NCBI GenBank assembly: GCA_036821905.1
Contig: DAISIR010000023.1
Span: forward strand, 1-38,645
Reading direction: 5' to 3'
Origin: Brooklawnia sp937867175
GTDB lineage: Bacteria; Actinomycetota; Actinomycetes; Propionibacteriales; Propionibacteriaceae
Length of the DNA stretch: 38,645 bases
In this document: piece by piece, positions 22,561 through 31,597 of the stretch
Layout: the number at the start of each line of letters is the position of its first letter
Numbering within the stretch: the first letter of the stretch is position 1
The notes under the pieces: model-generated
The model's input: only the letters and a program-made list of their open reading frames with translations
Database searches by the model: none
Told to the model about the DNA's origin: nothing
Position numbers and translations under genes: made by a program

Positions 22561-24972
22561 TTACCTGAAGATGTCGAGGATGCGGTCCCAGATCGACTTG
22601 TCACCCACAGCATCGGGTTCGGCGGGCTCGGGCGCCGGCTCGGTCTGCGCGTCCACCAGGTAGACGAACTGGACGCGCTCAATGCCGGTGTTGCGAGGAT
22701 CTGCGAACGAGACCAGCGTGAAGTCGCTGGGCAAGAAGTCTGCCATCGCCTCGTCGATTCGCTCGGTCATCTGCTGGTCCATGTCGCTGGTCTCGTCGCG
22801 CAGCGTATCCGCCCCGCCGCTGAGCTCCTGGCCGCCGGCGCCGAGGACGCCCAGGCCATCCGAGAACTGCCGGACGCCGCTGGCGTAGCTGTCAACACCA
22901 GACGCGTACAGCCACAGCCCAGTACCCAGCTGCCGGTCACCGGACAGCAACTGGGCATGCCCGGTGACCAGGTCGTTCCCACCGGCAGCCAGCTGGTTGG
23001 CGCCATCGACGATCAAACCACCCTGGTCAGCGAACTGGGCGGCGCCGTCTTGGAGTTGACTGATCCCGTCGTTGAGCTGGGCGGCGCCATCGGCGAGTTC
23101 GGACGCCCCGGCAGCCAGCTCGCCACCGGACGCCGCGAGTATCCCGAGTCCGTCGCTGAGATCCCGGGCGCCGCTGAGCAGGCCCGGGTCACCGCTGACG
23201 CCGAGGTACGCCTGCTCGACACCGTCCACGTAGGCGACCAGGCCTTCATGAAAGGTGCGGTAGTTCGCGCTCAACAAGGCGATGCCCTCGGCCAGTTGCT
23301 GGATGTCCTCAACCGAGATGGCCTGGATCGCCGCGTTCAGTCGTCCGATGAGGTCGCGCACGGTGTCGTACTGGTCGCGCAGTTGCTCCAGGGCGGTCAG
23401 CAGGCCCTGCAACAGCGGCTCCAGCCCACCGAGCGCTGCCCGGATGGATCGGAGTTCCGCGCTGGCCGCGTCCAGCTGCCGTCCCTGCTCGGCCATGTAG
23501 GCCAGCAGCGCTTGGGCCTCCGGGTTGTCGGTGACATCGATGCCGAGTTGGGCGGTGATGGCCGAGCTGTCCTGCAGGGCGGCGGCGATCCGCTCGATCT
23601 CGGCGACCGAGTCGTCGAACCGCGCCAGAGATTCACGAAGCAGGGCCAGGAAGGTGTCGAAATCGGTCTGGTCGACCGCCTTCGCGAAGTCTTCGAAGGC
23701 GGCCGAGACGGTCTGCAGCAAGCCGAGCAGGAGTTCGAGCTCTTCGGCGGTCATCGGGAAGCTGAGGGCCGCGTCCATCGCTTCGAGCGCCGCCAGGATC
23801 TGCGCCGAGCCGCTGACCAGGCTCGGGTCGGCGTACTTGCCCTGCTCGGTGAGCTGGCGCAACCCCTCAGAGAGCTCCGCCACGCCGCTGGTCAATTGCT
23901 GGCTGCCCTGTGAGGTCTGGTTCAGTCCGTCGCTGAACTGGGCCACGCCGGTGCTGTAGGTCCCCAGACCGGACGACAGCTGCGAGCTGCCGTCCGCGAG
24001 CTGGTCGATGCCCGCGGTGAACTGTGAGATGCCGTCGGCCAGCGCCGACATACCCGCCGAGAACTCCTGAATGCCGTCGTTGTACAGCCGCAACCCGGCG
24101 TCGAACTCACCGCGACCGGCAGCCAGCTCGTCGAAACCCTGCGAGATGAGCCGGGCGTTGTCCGCCAAGGTCGCCGCGCCGGTGCTCAGTTCCCCACCAG
24201 CGGCGTCCAGCCGATCCACACCCGAGGTGAACTGGTCGACCCCATCGGCCAGCAAGGCGATGGCATCATGGAGCGCCACCAGGTCGCCCAGATACTGCGA
24301 CGCATCCGGCAGCTCCATCATCATCTTGAACGGCAAGCCGGCGATCTGGATCTGCCCCACGTGCGCGTTATTGGCTGAAGTGGTGATCCGGAAGTCGGAT
24401 TCCCGGCCGGGCAGGGAGGTGAAGTTCACCACCGTGGTGGCCCCGCTTGCCGCGATGGTGGCACCCTCGGCGGCGACCCGGCTGAAGTACTGGCCGTCCA
24501 GGTTGACCGAGATCTGCAGCATGTAGTTGTCGAAGAAGACCGGTTCGACGTCTGCATTACGCCGAACCTGAATCTCGATCGCCAGCTCCCCGCTTTGGCC
24601 CCGCAACTCGCTGGCGCTGACCGGTCGGCCGTCCAGCAGGTAGTCGATGCCGATCAGCCACGGCATCTCGGTGCCGGCCAGCTCGCCTTGGTAGAAGAAG
24701 TTGCCGGGTTCGGTGTTTACCTGCACACGCTGACCGCTCTGCTTGATCTGGTCGGTGTTGGTCAGGTTCACCACCCGTCGATAGTCCCCGTAGTCGGTGA
24801 TGCGGCCGGACGCGTCGAGGAAAGCGTTGACCACGAAGATGCGGTTGACCGCGCCGTCTGCGCTCAGGTGGGCGTAGACGACCTCCTCCTTGGGGGGCGC
24901 TCCAGGATCACCCAGCACAGGTGCGGCGGCCAGGATAGCGAGCCCCAGGACGAGTGCGATGATGCGCTTCAT
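22561..24972 (-). CDS. Secreted xxxLxxG heptad-repeat protein
   Basis: An 803-residue protein. Residues 1-21 are a signal peptide (MKRIIALVLGLAILAAAPVLG). Residues about 30-225 are a beta-rich domain. Residues about 235-395 and 600-745 are dense in 7-residue units with Leu and Gly at fixed spacing, for example DQLADGSSQLSSG, the xxxLxxG pattern of YhgE/Pip- and EsaA-like proteins. Residues about 400-600 are an alpha-helical coiled-coil-like region. There is no C-terminal membrane block; it ends in a short amphipathic helix. It is coupled by ATGA to the MMPL gene, with GAGGAG upstream. It is probably an extracytoplasmic shaft or adaptor of the exporter. Confidence 0.85.
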   Translation of the reverse strand: MKRIIALVLGLAILAAAPVLGDPGAPPKEEVVYAHLSADGAVNRIFVVNAFLDASGRITDYGDYRRVVNLTNTDQIKQSGQRVQVNTEPGNFFYQGELAGTEMPWLIGIDYLLDGRPVSASELRGQSGELAIEIQVRRNADVEPVFFDNYMLQISVNLDGQYFSRVAAEGATIAASGATTVVNFTSLPGRESDFRITTSANNAHVGQIQIAGLPFKMMMELPDASQYLGDLVALHDAIALLADGVDQFTSGVDRLDAAGGELSTGAATLADNARLISQGFDELAAGRGEFDAGLRLYNDGIQEFSAGMSALADGISQFTAGIDQLADGSSQLSSGLGTYSTGVAQFSDGLNQTSQGSQQLTSGVAELSEGLRQLTEQGKYADPSLVSGSAQILAALEAMDAALSFPMTAEELELLLGLLQTVSAAFEDFAKAVDQTDFDTFLALLRESLARFDDSVAEIERIAAALQDSSAITAQLGIDVTDNPEAQALLAYMAEQGRQLDAASAELRSIRAALGGLEPLLQGLLTALEQLRDQYDTVRDLIGRLNAAIQAISVEDIQQLAEGIALLSANYRTFHEGLVAYVDGVEQAYLGVSGDPGLLSGARDLSDGLGILAASGGELAAGASELADGAAQLNDGISQLQDGAAQFADQGGLIVDGANQLAAGGNDLVTGHAQLLSGDRQLGTGLWLYASGVDSYASGVRQFSDGLGVLGAGGQELSGGADTLRDETSDMDQQMTERIDEAMADFLPSDFTLVSFADPRNTGIERVQFVYLVDAQTEPAPEPAEPDAVGDKSIWDRILDIFR

Positions 24973-27029
24973 TGTTCGCTCCTCAGAAAGTGGGCTTTCC
25001 AGGTGGTCTTCTCGATTGCCGAGTCGAAGACGATCAGCAGCCCGGGCAGGAACAGGTTGACCATGATGAAGGAGATCAGCGCCCCGCGTCCCAGCACGGC
25101 ACCGAGTTGCGAGACGACCTCCAGTGACGAGACCAGGTTCAGCACCAGGCCCGCAGATGCCAGGATCAGGGCCGGGGTGAGCAGCGTCCCGAAGGTTTGG
25201 CTGACCGTCGCCGCGACCGCCTCGTGTTTGCTCTTGGTGCCGCGATTGCCGACATAGTGCTGGGTGAACAAGATGCCGTAGTCGACGGTGGCGCCCAGTT
25301 GGACGGTGCTGATGATCAGGTAGCCGATGTAGACCATGTACTTGCCGCTCAGGTACGGCACGGCAAGGTTCAGCCAGATGGCGCCCTCGATGGTGAGCAC
25401 CAACAGGAACGGGATGAGTAACGACCTGAAGCTGATCAGCAGAACCAGCCAGACCGCGGCGATCGCCAACCCATTCACCACGATCGAGTCTGCGGTGATG
25501 CTGGTCTTCATGTCGAGCAGCACCACCGACTCACCGGTCAAGTGGAAGCTGTCCGGGTAGTACTCTTGGGCGATCGCGCGCACCTGTTCCACCAGCGCGA
25601 ACGCCTCCTCGCCTTCCTTGTCGGTGTCCACCGCCAGCACGATCCGGGAGTAATTCTCGCTGAGCAGGGACGACAGCTGGTCCTGGGGTAGCACCTCGGC
25701 GGGCAGCAACCAGCCGACCTGCGTCTGGTAGGACGTGATGGCCACCACCTCGTCCAAGGCAGCCAGTTCGGCTTCGAGTTGGTGTTCCGCGCCCCACTGG
25801 CCGCGAGGTACCAGCAGCGCCATCGGCAGCGCCCGTCCGAACTCCTGCTGGATGAACGCCCGGTCGGCATTCTCCCGAGAGCCCTCCGGGTAGGCACCGG
25901 TGCCGTACCGGAAGTCGTTCATGCCTTGCGCGAGGTACGCGACCGGCAGCAGCAACCCGATCAACAGCAGCCAGATGGCGGCCCGCGAGATGCCGCGTCC
26001 CAGCCGCGCGAAGTTGGGCAGCAGCGAGCGGTGGCTGGTCGCCACCACCGCACGATCCAGGACGAGCATGAGCGCAGGCATGAAGAAGATCACGCAGATA
26101 AGGCTGAACGTCACACCCTTAGCCAGCACCAGACCCATGTCTGGTCCCAGCTGGAAGCTCATGAACATCAGCGCGAGGAAGCCGAAGATGGTGGTGGTCG
26201 AGGACGCCAGGATCGCCATTGAGCTCTCCACGATGGCCAGTTTCAGCGACTCCCGGCGATCTGCACCCGCGGCCAGGTGCCGCTTGCGGGAGTGCAGCAG
26301 GAAAATCCCGTAGTCCATCGACACGGCGAATTGCAGCACGCCCGCGACCGCCGCGGTGATGAACGAAATCTCACCCAGGATGATGTTGCTGCCCATGTTC
26401 AGGGCGATCGCGACTCCGATGGTGGCCAACAAGATGAGCGGCTCTATCCACGACAGCGTCGACAAGGTGAGCAGCAGCAGACCGAGGGGCAACATGAACA
26501 GCATGATCGTGTTCACCTCGGTCGTGGTGGATACCTGCGCCAGTGCCAGGTCGACCAATTGGCCCTCGACAGCGCCGTCGGGCGTGGCGATCTGCTGGAG
26601 CTGGGCCAGCGTCGTGGTGGTGTCGGTGAGGTCGACCGCGACCTGATAGAGGGCACCGCCGTCGGCGGTGAAGAAGCCGGCCACCACCTCCTGGTCAGCC
26701 AGTTCGAGCGGGACTTTGAGGTCGATGAAGTCGTCCAGCCAGATCACCGACAGCACCCCGGACGCCGCCTCGATTTGCTGTTTGGTCTCCAGCGCCTCGG
26801 TCAGCGTCAGGGCGGGGACGTAGACCCGGGCGTTCGGTATCGCGTCATCGAACTCCTCGGCCATCACGTTGATGGCGACCGACGACGGTGCATCCTTGGG
26901 CACGTAGGCGGCCATGTTGTAGTTGATCGGGACGATCAGAGTCAGCAGGCCCCCGAGCACGGTCAGGATGCCGAAGAGCACCAGAAGCAGCTTGCTGTGC
27001 TCGACTATGAACTCGGCAACCTTGTGCAT
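24969..27029 (-). CDS. MMPL/RND-family exporter
   Basis: A 686-residue membrane protein. Its two similar halves each have one membrane helix, a large external loop and a five- to six-helix bundle. Both bundles carry the family's Asp-Tyr pair: SMDYGIFLLHSRK near 240 and TVDYGILFTQHY near 585, the proton relay of MMPL proteins. These exporters use proton flow to move lipids, glycolipids or drugs across the membrane. ATG at 27029 (MHKVAEFIVEHSK) is chosen with AGGG upstream; a GTG at 27068 would add 13 residues. Its stop overlaps the xxxLxxG gene by 4 bases. Upstream lies a palindrome and a -10 element. Confidence 0.9.
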   Translation of the reverse strand: MHKVAEFIVEHSKLLLVLFGILTVLGGLLTLIVPINYNMAAYVPKDAPSSVAINVMAEEFDDAIPNARVYVPALTLTEALETKQQIEAASGVLSVIWLDDFIDLKVPLELADQEVVAGFFTADGGALYQVAVDLTDTTTTLAQLQQIATPDGAVEGQLVDLALAQVSTTTEVNTIMLFMLPLGLLLLTLSTLSWIEPLILLATIGVAIALNMGSNIILGEISFITAAVAGVLQFAVSMDYGIFLLHSRKRHLAAGADRRESLKLAIVESSMAILASSTTTIFGFLALMFMSFQLGPDMGLVLAKGVTFSLICVIFFMPALMLVLDRAVVATSHRSLLPNFARLGRGISRAAIWLLLIGLLLPVAYLAQGMNDFRYGTGAYPEGSRENADRAFIQQEFGRALPMALLVPRGQWGAEHQLEAELAALDEVVAITSYQTQVGWLLPAEVLPQDQLSSLLSENYSRIVLAVDTDKEGEEAFALVEQVRAIAQEYYPDSFHLTGESVVLLDMKTSITADSIVVNGLAIAAVWLVLLISFRSLLIPFLLVLTIEGAIWLNLAVPYLSGKYMVYIGYLIISTVQLGATVDYGILFTQHYVGNRGTKSKHEAVAATVSQTFGTLLTPALILASAGLVLNLVSSLEVVSQLGAVLGRGALISFIMVNLFLPGLLIVFDSAIEKTTWKAHFLRSEQ

Positions 27030-27072
27030 AGCGCCCTGTCTTCCGTCCTTGACATTGCGGCTCGACACTCCA

Positions 27073-27103
27073 GATCCATCGGTGGATCGAATTCATTATT
27101 GTA
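27073..27103 (-). promoter_or_regulatory. Promoter -10 and inverted repeat of the MMPL operon
   Basis: TACAAT (27103-27098, minus strand) is a good -10; no clear -35 is seen. Just downstream, GATCCA (27073-27078) and TGGATC (27083-27088) form a perfect 6-bp inverted repeat with a 4-base spacer, in an AT-rich patch. It lies where a bound repressor would block early elongation. Palindrome and patch are seen; regulation is inferred. Confidence 0.45.
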
Positions 27104-27114
27104 TCGCGACGTCG

Positions 27115-28041
27115 TCAGCCGAGGGCCCGTGGATGGGCACTGCGGTAGACCTCACGCAGGTGCTCCACAGTGACCTCGGTGTAGATCTGGGTGGTGGTCA
27201 CGGACGCGTGACCGAGCAGTTCCTGGACGACCCGCACGTCAGCGCCCCCATCCAGCAGGTGCGTGGCGAAGCTGTGCCGCAGGCTGTGCGGCGAGACCTC
27301 GGTCGCGATGCCGGCGTCGACCGCCCGGGTGCGGACGACCGTCCAGGCGCTCTGCCGCGACAGTCGCCGTCCACGAGTATTGAGGAACAGCGCCGGCTCG
27401 TGGTGTCCGGCTGCGGCGACCACGGCGGGACGTCCGCGCACCAGCCAGGCTTCCAGCGCACCGCGGGCATAGCTACCCAACGGTACGAGCCGTTGTTTGC
27501 TCCCCTTGCCGACTAGCCGCAAGCCGATTTCGGGGTCGGCCAGCACGCGAGCCACGTCGTCGACGTCGAGGACGACGACCTCGCTGATGCGGGCCCCGGT
27601 GCCGTAGAGCAACTCCAGCAGGGCGGCGTCCCGCGTGCCCAGTGGTGTACTGCGGTCGATGCCATCCAGCAGACGCTGCACCTCGTCGATGGACAACGCC
27701 TTCGGTAACCGCTTGCCCGGCTTCGGCGGCGTGATGTCGGCTGCGGCGTTGCCGGACGCCAGCGCCTCGGCGGCCGCGAACGCATGCAGGGTCCGTACCG
27801 CCACCACCATGCGAGCCACGCTCGCCACCGCCAGCGGCGGGTGGTCATCGTAGCCGGACGCCAGGTCGCCTTGATAGCTCCCGATGTCGGCCGAAGTCAC
27901 CTGATCGATGTCGTCGATCTCGTGGGCGGCCAGCCACTCCAGGTAGCGGTTCAGGTCACGCCGGTAGGCGGCGATGGTGTTCGCCGACAAGCCCCGCTCA
28001 ACCACCAGATGGTCGAGGTAACCGCGCAGCAGGCGCTGCAA
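27115..28041 (-). CDS. xerD: Tyrosine recombinase XerD
   Basis: XerC/XerD recombinases resolve chromosome dimers at dif. The 308-residue protein has the N-terminal SAM-like domain (about 1-100) and a catalytic domain with all active residues: Arg151 (GARISEV), Lys179 (VGKGSKQR), His252 and Arg255 (SPHSLRHSFATHLL), His278 (LLGHAS) and nucleophile Tyr287 (TTTQIYT). Length is normal. The start is TTG at 28041, the only usual start codon available; no ribosome site is visible, so the true start is uncertain. It lies 43 bases after the Nudix gene, in the pyrG-Nudix-xerD order also found in Mycobacterium. Confidence 0.95.
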   Translation of the reverse strand: MQRLLRGYLDHLVVERGLSANTIAAYRRDLNRYLEWLAAHEIDDIDQVTSADIGSYQGDLASGYDDHPPLAVASVARMVVAVRTLHAFAAAEALASGNAAADITPPKPGKRLPKALSIDEVQRLLDGIDRSTPLGTRDAALLELLYGTGARISEVVVLDVDDVARVLADPEIGLRLVGKGSKQRLVPLGSYARGALEAWLVRGRPAVVAAAGHHEPALFLNTRGRRLSRQSAWTVVRTRAVDAGIATEVSPHSLRHSFATHLLDGGADVRVVQELLGHASVTTTQIYTEVTVEHLREVYRSAHPRALG

Positions 28042-28084
28042 GCGCGGTGAGCCGGCGTATGGGTTGCCCGATCCGCGCTTGGGC

Positions 28085-28762
28085 TCAGTCGAGTTCGCGA
28101 TCGCGCTGCTCCTTGACCGTGCGGGCCGGCCAGTCCGCGTCCGCGGGTCTCAGCTGGTCCAGGCGTCCCTGCTCTATTGCCAGCGCAAGGGCGAGAGTGC
28201 CGCTGACCATGGTCGGGCTCTGCACCTGACCGGCGTAGATCATCTCGACCAGTTGGTCGAGCGGCAACCAGTACAGGCCCATGTCGGTCTCCTCGCCTTC
28301 CACCTCGAAGCCATCCGGAAGCGGTGCGGTCGACAGACCGCGGGCGACGAAGATGCGGATGGATTCCTGCAGGCCGCCCGGCGAGGTGAAGATGTCCACC
28401 AGGGTCCGCCAGTCGGACGCCGCCAACTCGGCCTCCTCGGCAAGTTCGCGCTTGGCGGCCTCGACAGCAGGCTCGCCGTCGATGTCCAGGATGCCGGCTG
28501 GTGGCTCGACCAGCCGGTAGCCGACCGGATGCCGGTACTGGTGTACCACGGCGATGCGTCCTCGGTCGTCCATGGCCATCACCGCTACCGCGCCGGGGTG
28601 GCCGACCCACTGCCTGACCATGGTCTGGCCATCCGGGGTGGCGATGGCGTCCTCAATGAAGTTCTGGACGCGACCGCTGGCCTGCACCTCGCGGTTCAGC
28701 GTCTCCCAGTTCTCCGGCTGGTCGACGACTTCAGGGTGAACGACCTGTTTCTCGGTACTCAC
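28085..28762 (-). CDS. Nudix hydrolase, ADP-ribose pyrophosphatase-like
   Basis: A 225-residue Nudix protein that probably splits ADP-ribose or related nucleoside diphosphate sugars. The Nudix box runs at about 97-119 as GEPAVEAAKRELAEEAEL; an Ala stands where Gly is usual near its end. The VVHQYRHPVGYRLVEPPAG segment before it is typical of ADP-ribose pyrophosphatases, as is the FTSPGGLQES segment after it. GTG at 28762 overlaps the pyrG stop (GTGA), so it is translated with pyrG. Corresponds in position to Rv1700. Substrate is family-based. Confidence 0.93.
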   Translation of the reverse strand: MSTEKQVVHPEVVDQPENWETLNREVQASGRVQNFIEDAIATPDGQTMVRQWVGHPGAVAVMAMDDRGRIAVVHQYRHPVGYRLVEPPAGILDIDGEPAVEAAKRELAEEAELAASDWRTLVDIFTSPGGLQESIRIFVARGLSTAPLPDGFEVEGEETDMGLYWLPLDQLVEMIYAGQVQSPTMVSGTLALALAIEQGRLDQLRPADADWPARTVKEQRDRELD

Positions 28763-30447
28763 TTGTCCTCCTGCGGCGCCGCCAGGTGACGGATCGGCTG
28801 ACCGGCTCCATTCTGCTGGCTGTGGACGATCGCTGCGGCGACCAGCCCCTTGAAGAGCGGATGTGAGGTGATCGGGCGTGACTTGAACTCCGGGTGCGCC
28901 TGGGTGGCCACGAAGAACGGGTGCACCTCGCTCGGCAACTCGATGAACTCGACCAGGTTCCGGTCCGGCGACAGGCCCGAGAAGACCAGCCCGGCGGTCT
29001 CCAACTTGCCACGGAAGGCGTTGTTCACCTCGTAACGGTGGCGATGGCGTTCGCTCACTTGGTCGCGTCCATAGAGCCGGTGCACCAGGCTGCCCGGCAA
29101 CAGGTCGGCCGGGTAGCTGCCCAGCCGCATCGACCCACCCAGGTCGCCGGCGCCTGAGATGATGGCTCGCTGCTCGGCCATGGTGGCGACCACCGGCGCG
29201 GGCGTGTCGGGGTCGAACTCGCTGGATGCCGCGTCGGGGATACCGGCGAGGTCACGGGCCACCTCGATCACCATGCACTGCAATCCCAGGCACAGACCGA
29301 GAATGGGAATCTGGTGCTCGCGAGCATGCCGAATAGCGCCGATCTTGCCCTCGACCCCGCGGATTCCGAAACCTCCGGGAACCACCACGCCATCCACAGC
29401 ACGCAACTGGGCAGCAGCACCTTGGGGAGTCACGCATTCGTCGCTCGGCACCCAGCGAATCTGCACGCTGGCCCGATTCGCATAGCCGCCGGCGCGGATC
29501 GCCTCCACCACGCTCAGGTAGGCGTCCGGCAGGTCGACGTACTTACCGACCAACGCGATCGTCAGGTGGTCTTCCGGGTTCTCGATCCGGTCCAGCAGGT
29601 CGTTCCAATCCGTCCAGTCGACATCACGGAAGCGGAGCGCGAGGCGACGCACCAGGTAGGCGTCCAGACCCTCCGCGTGCAGCACTCGCGGGATCTGGTA
29701 GATGCTGGACGCATCAGGGCAGCTGATCACGGCCTCGGAGTCGACGTCGCAGAACATCGCGATCTTCGCCTTGATACCGGCCGGGACGGCGACGGCGGAC
29801 CGGCAGACGATGGCGTCCGGCTGGATACCCGCAGCCCGCAACGCGGCCACCGAGTGCTGGGTGGGTTTGGTCTTCAATTCACCGCTCGGTCCGAGGTAGG
29901 GCACCAGCGAGACGTGCAGGAAGAAGACGTTGCCGCGTCCGATGTCGTGGCGCACTTGCCGGGCGGCTTCGAGGAACGGCTGTGACTCGATGTCACCGAC
30001 GGTGCCGCCGATCTCGTGGATGACGATGTCGTCGTCGGGCTGGGCGACGCCGAGCATGGCGTCCTTGATGGCATTGGTGATGTGCGGGATGACCTGGACG
30101 CATTCGCCCAAGTACTCGCCACGGCGCTCGGCCTGAATGACCCGGCTGTAGACCTGCCCGGTGGTGACGTTGGCGGCTGCGGTCAGGTTGCGGTCGAGGA
30201 AACGTTCGTAGTGCCCGATGTCGAGGTCGGTCTCGGCGCCGTCCTCGGTTACGAAGACCTCGCCATGCTGGAACGGGTTCATGGTGCCCGGGTCGACGTT
30301 CAGATAGGGGTCGAGCTTCTGCATGGTGACCTGAAGCCCCCGGGCGACCAACAAGTTGCCGAGGCTGGCGGCGGTCAAGCCCTTGCCCAGTGAGGACGCA
30401 ACGCCCCCGGTGACGAATACGTGCTTGGTTTGATCGGCGTTACCCAC
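28759..30447 (-). CDS. pyrG: CTP synthase
   Basis: PyrG makes CTP from UTP, ATP and glutamine. The 562-residue protein has the N-terminal synthase domain beginning HVFVTGGVASSLGKGLTAAS at about 9-28, with KLDPYLNVDPGTMNPFQHGEVFV at about 44-66, and a glutamine amidotransferase domain from about 300. Its nucleophile Cys lies in LGLCLGLQC near 390, and the His/Glu pair in HPEF near 522. GTG at 30447 has GAAGG 3 bases upstream and TAAGCT 8 bases upstream. It starts the pyrG-Nudix-xerD operon and faces the ligC gene across 79 bases. Confidence 0.97.
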   Translation of the reverse strand: MGNADQTKHVFVTGGVASSLGKGLTAASLGNLLVARGLQVTMQKLDPYLNVDPGTMNPFQHGEVFVTEDGAETDLDIGHYERFLDRNLTAAANVTTGQVYSRVIQAERRGEYLGECVQVIPHITNAIKDAMLGVAQPDDDIVIHEIGGTVGDIESQPFLEAARQVRHDIGRGNVFFLHVSLVPYLGPSGELKTKPTQHSVAALRAAGIQPDAIVCRSAVAVPAGIKAKIAMFCDVDSEAVISCPDASSIYQIPRVLHAEGLDAYLVRRLALRFRDVDWTDWNDLLDRIENPEDHLTIALVGKYVDLPDAYLSVVEAIRAGGYANRASVQIRWVPSDECVTPQGAAAQLRAVDGVVVPGGFGIRGVEGKIGAIRHAREHQIPILGLCLGLQCMVIEVARDLAGIPDAASSEFDPDTPAPVVATMAEQRAIISGAGDLGGSMRLGSYPADLLPGSLVHRLYGRDQVSERHRHRYEVNNAFRGKLETAGLVFSGLSPDRNLVEFIELPSEVHPFFVATQAHPEFKSRPITSHPLFKGLVAAAIVHSQQNGAGQPIRHLAAPQEDK

Positions 30448-30526
30448 GGGCCTTCAGCTTAGTGGCTTTCTGCCCGTGCGACGTTTCGGCCACGTTACGT
30501 TTTGCCGGCGTGCTCTGATGGGACGC

Positions 30527-31576
30527 ATGAGCCTGCCGATCAGCCTGCCCGTCGACCCGATGCTCGCCACCTTGGTCGATGCGATCCCTGAGGGCCCGAA
30601 CTTCGCGTACGAACCGAAGTGGGACGGCTTTCGCTGCATCATCAGTCGCGACGGCGACCGGATCGAGCTCGGCAGCCGCGGCCAGAAGCCGCTGACGGTC
30701 TACTTCCCGGAGGTCGTCGGCGCACTGACCGGCTGGCTACCCGACGGCGTCGTCCTGGACGGAGAACTGATCGTGAGGTCTGGCGTGCCGGGTGCAGAAC
30801 GACTGGATTGGACTGCGCTCAGCTCGCGTATCCATCCCGCTGCCTCCCGGATCCGGATGCTGAGCGAGCAGATCCCCGCCGAAGCGGTCTGCTTCGACCT
30901 GCTCGCCGAGGGCGGGGACGACTTGACCGGCCTGCCGTGGCAGCGGCGACGCAAGCGACTGGCGGATCTCTTCGACGCCTTGCCGGACAATGCTCGCGTC
31001 CACCTGAGTCGCTACACCACCGACCTGTCGAAGGCGCGCCGCTGGTTCGTCGAGTTCGAGGGTGCCGGCCTTGATGGGCTGGTCTCGAAGCGCCTTGACT
31101 CTGCCTATCTGCCCGGCAAGCGGGGCTGGCTGAAGACCAAGCACAAGCGAACCGCCGATGCGGTCGCCATCGGATACCGCGTCCACAAGCGCGGGCACGG
31201 CGTCGGCTCGCTGCTGCTGGGGCTCTACGACCCCGACGGCAGATTGATCCCGGTCGGCGGCATCGGGAGCTTCTCGGACCGGATGCGCGACGAACTGGAG
31301 ACAGAGCTGCAGCCGCTGCTGCAACGAGACGCCGACGGCGACCCCGTGCGGATCGAAAAGCCGCGTTCCCGGTTCTCCAGCTCCGAAGGCCCAGCCGCGC
31401 TGGCGCTAGAACCGAGCTTGGTCGTCGAGGTGGCGTTCGATCAGTTGGAGGGCTCTCGATTCCGGCATGCGGTGCAACTGGTGCGTTTCCGCCCCGACCG
31501 GCAGGCCGACAGCTGTCTGCTCGAGCAGGTGGAACGGGCGCCGTCCTACGACTTGTCGCAGGTACTCATCGATTGA
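30527..31576 (+). CDS. ligC: ATP-dependent DNA ligase, LigC type
   Basis: ATP-dependent DNA ligase of 349 residues, with the nucleotidyltransferase core plus OB-fold and no other domains. Motif I EPKWDGFR gives the AMP-accepting Lys at about 31. DGELIV (motif III, about 78-83), GLVSKRLDSAYLPGKRGWLKTK (motifs IV and V, only partly quoted) and a C-terminal RFRPDR follow. Actinobacterial LigC enzymes act in base-excision repair and backup end joining. The start MSLPIS at 30527 fits the family; upstream in-frame ATG 30518 is possible. It stands alone between pyrG and pyrB, without ku or ligD nearby, and converges on pyrB. Confidence 0.9.
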   Translation: MSLPISLPVDPMLATLVDAIPEGPNFAYEPKWDGFRCIISRDGDRIELGSRGQKPLTVYFPEVVGALTGWLPDGVVLDGELIVRSGVPGAERLDWTALSSRIHPAASRIRMLSEQIPAEAVCFDLLAEGGDDLTGLPWQRRRKRLADLFDALPDNARVHLSRYTTDLSKARRWFVEFEGAGLDGLVSKRLDSAYLPGKRGWLKTKHKRTADAVAIGYRVHKRGHGVGSLLLGLYDPDGRLIPVGGIGSFSDRMRDELETELQPLLQRDADGDPVRIEKPRSRFSSSEGPAALALEPSLVVEVAFDQLEGSRFRHAVQLVRFRPDRQADSCLLEQVERAPSYDLSQVLID

Positions 31577-31577
31577 G

Positions 31578-31591
31578 CCAGGCGCGCCTGG
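31578..31591. terminator. Palindrome between ligC and pyrB
   Basis: A perfect 14-base palindrome CCAGGCGCGCCTGG begins 2 bases after the ligC stop and ends 7 bases before the pyrB stop. As RNA it forms a 5-bp stem with a CGCG loop. It could act as a weak bidirectional terminator between convergent genes; no T run is present. Confidence 0.4.
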
Positions 31592-31597
31592 GGAGCG

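Noticed and set aside
31578..31591. Palindrome CCAGGCGCGCCTGG as a protein-binding operator
   Set aside because: It lies between two convergent stop codons, not near a promoter, so a terminator stem is the simpler reading.
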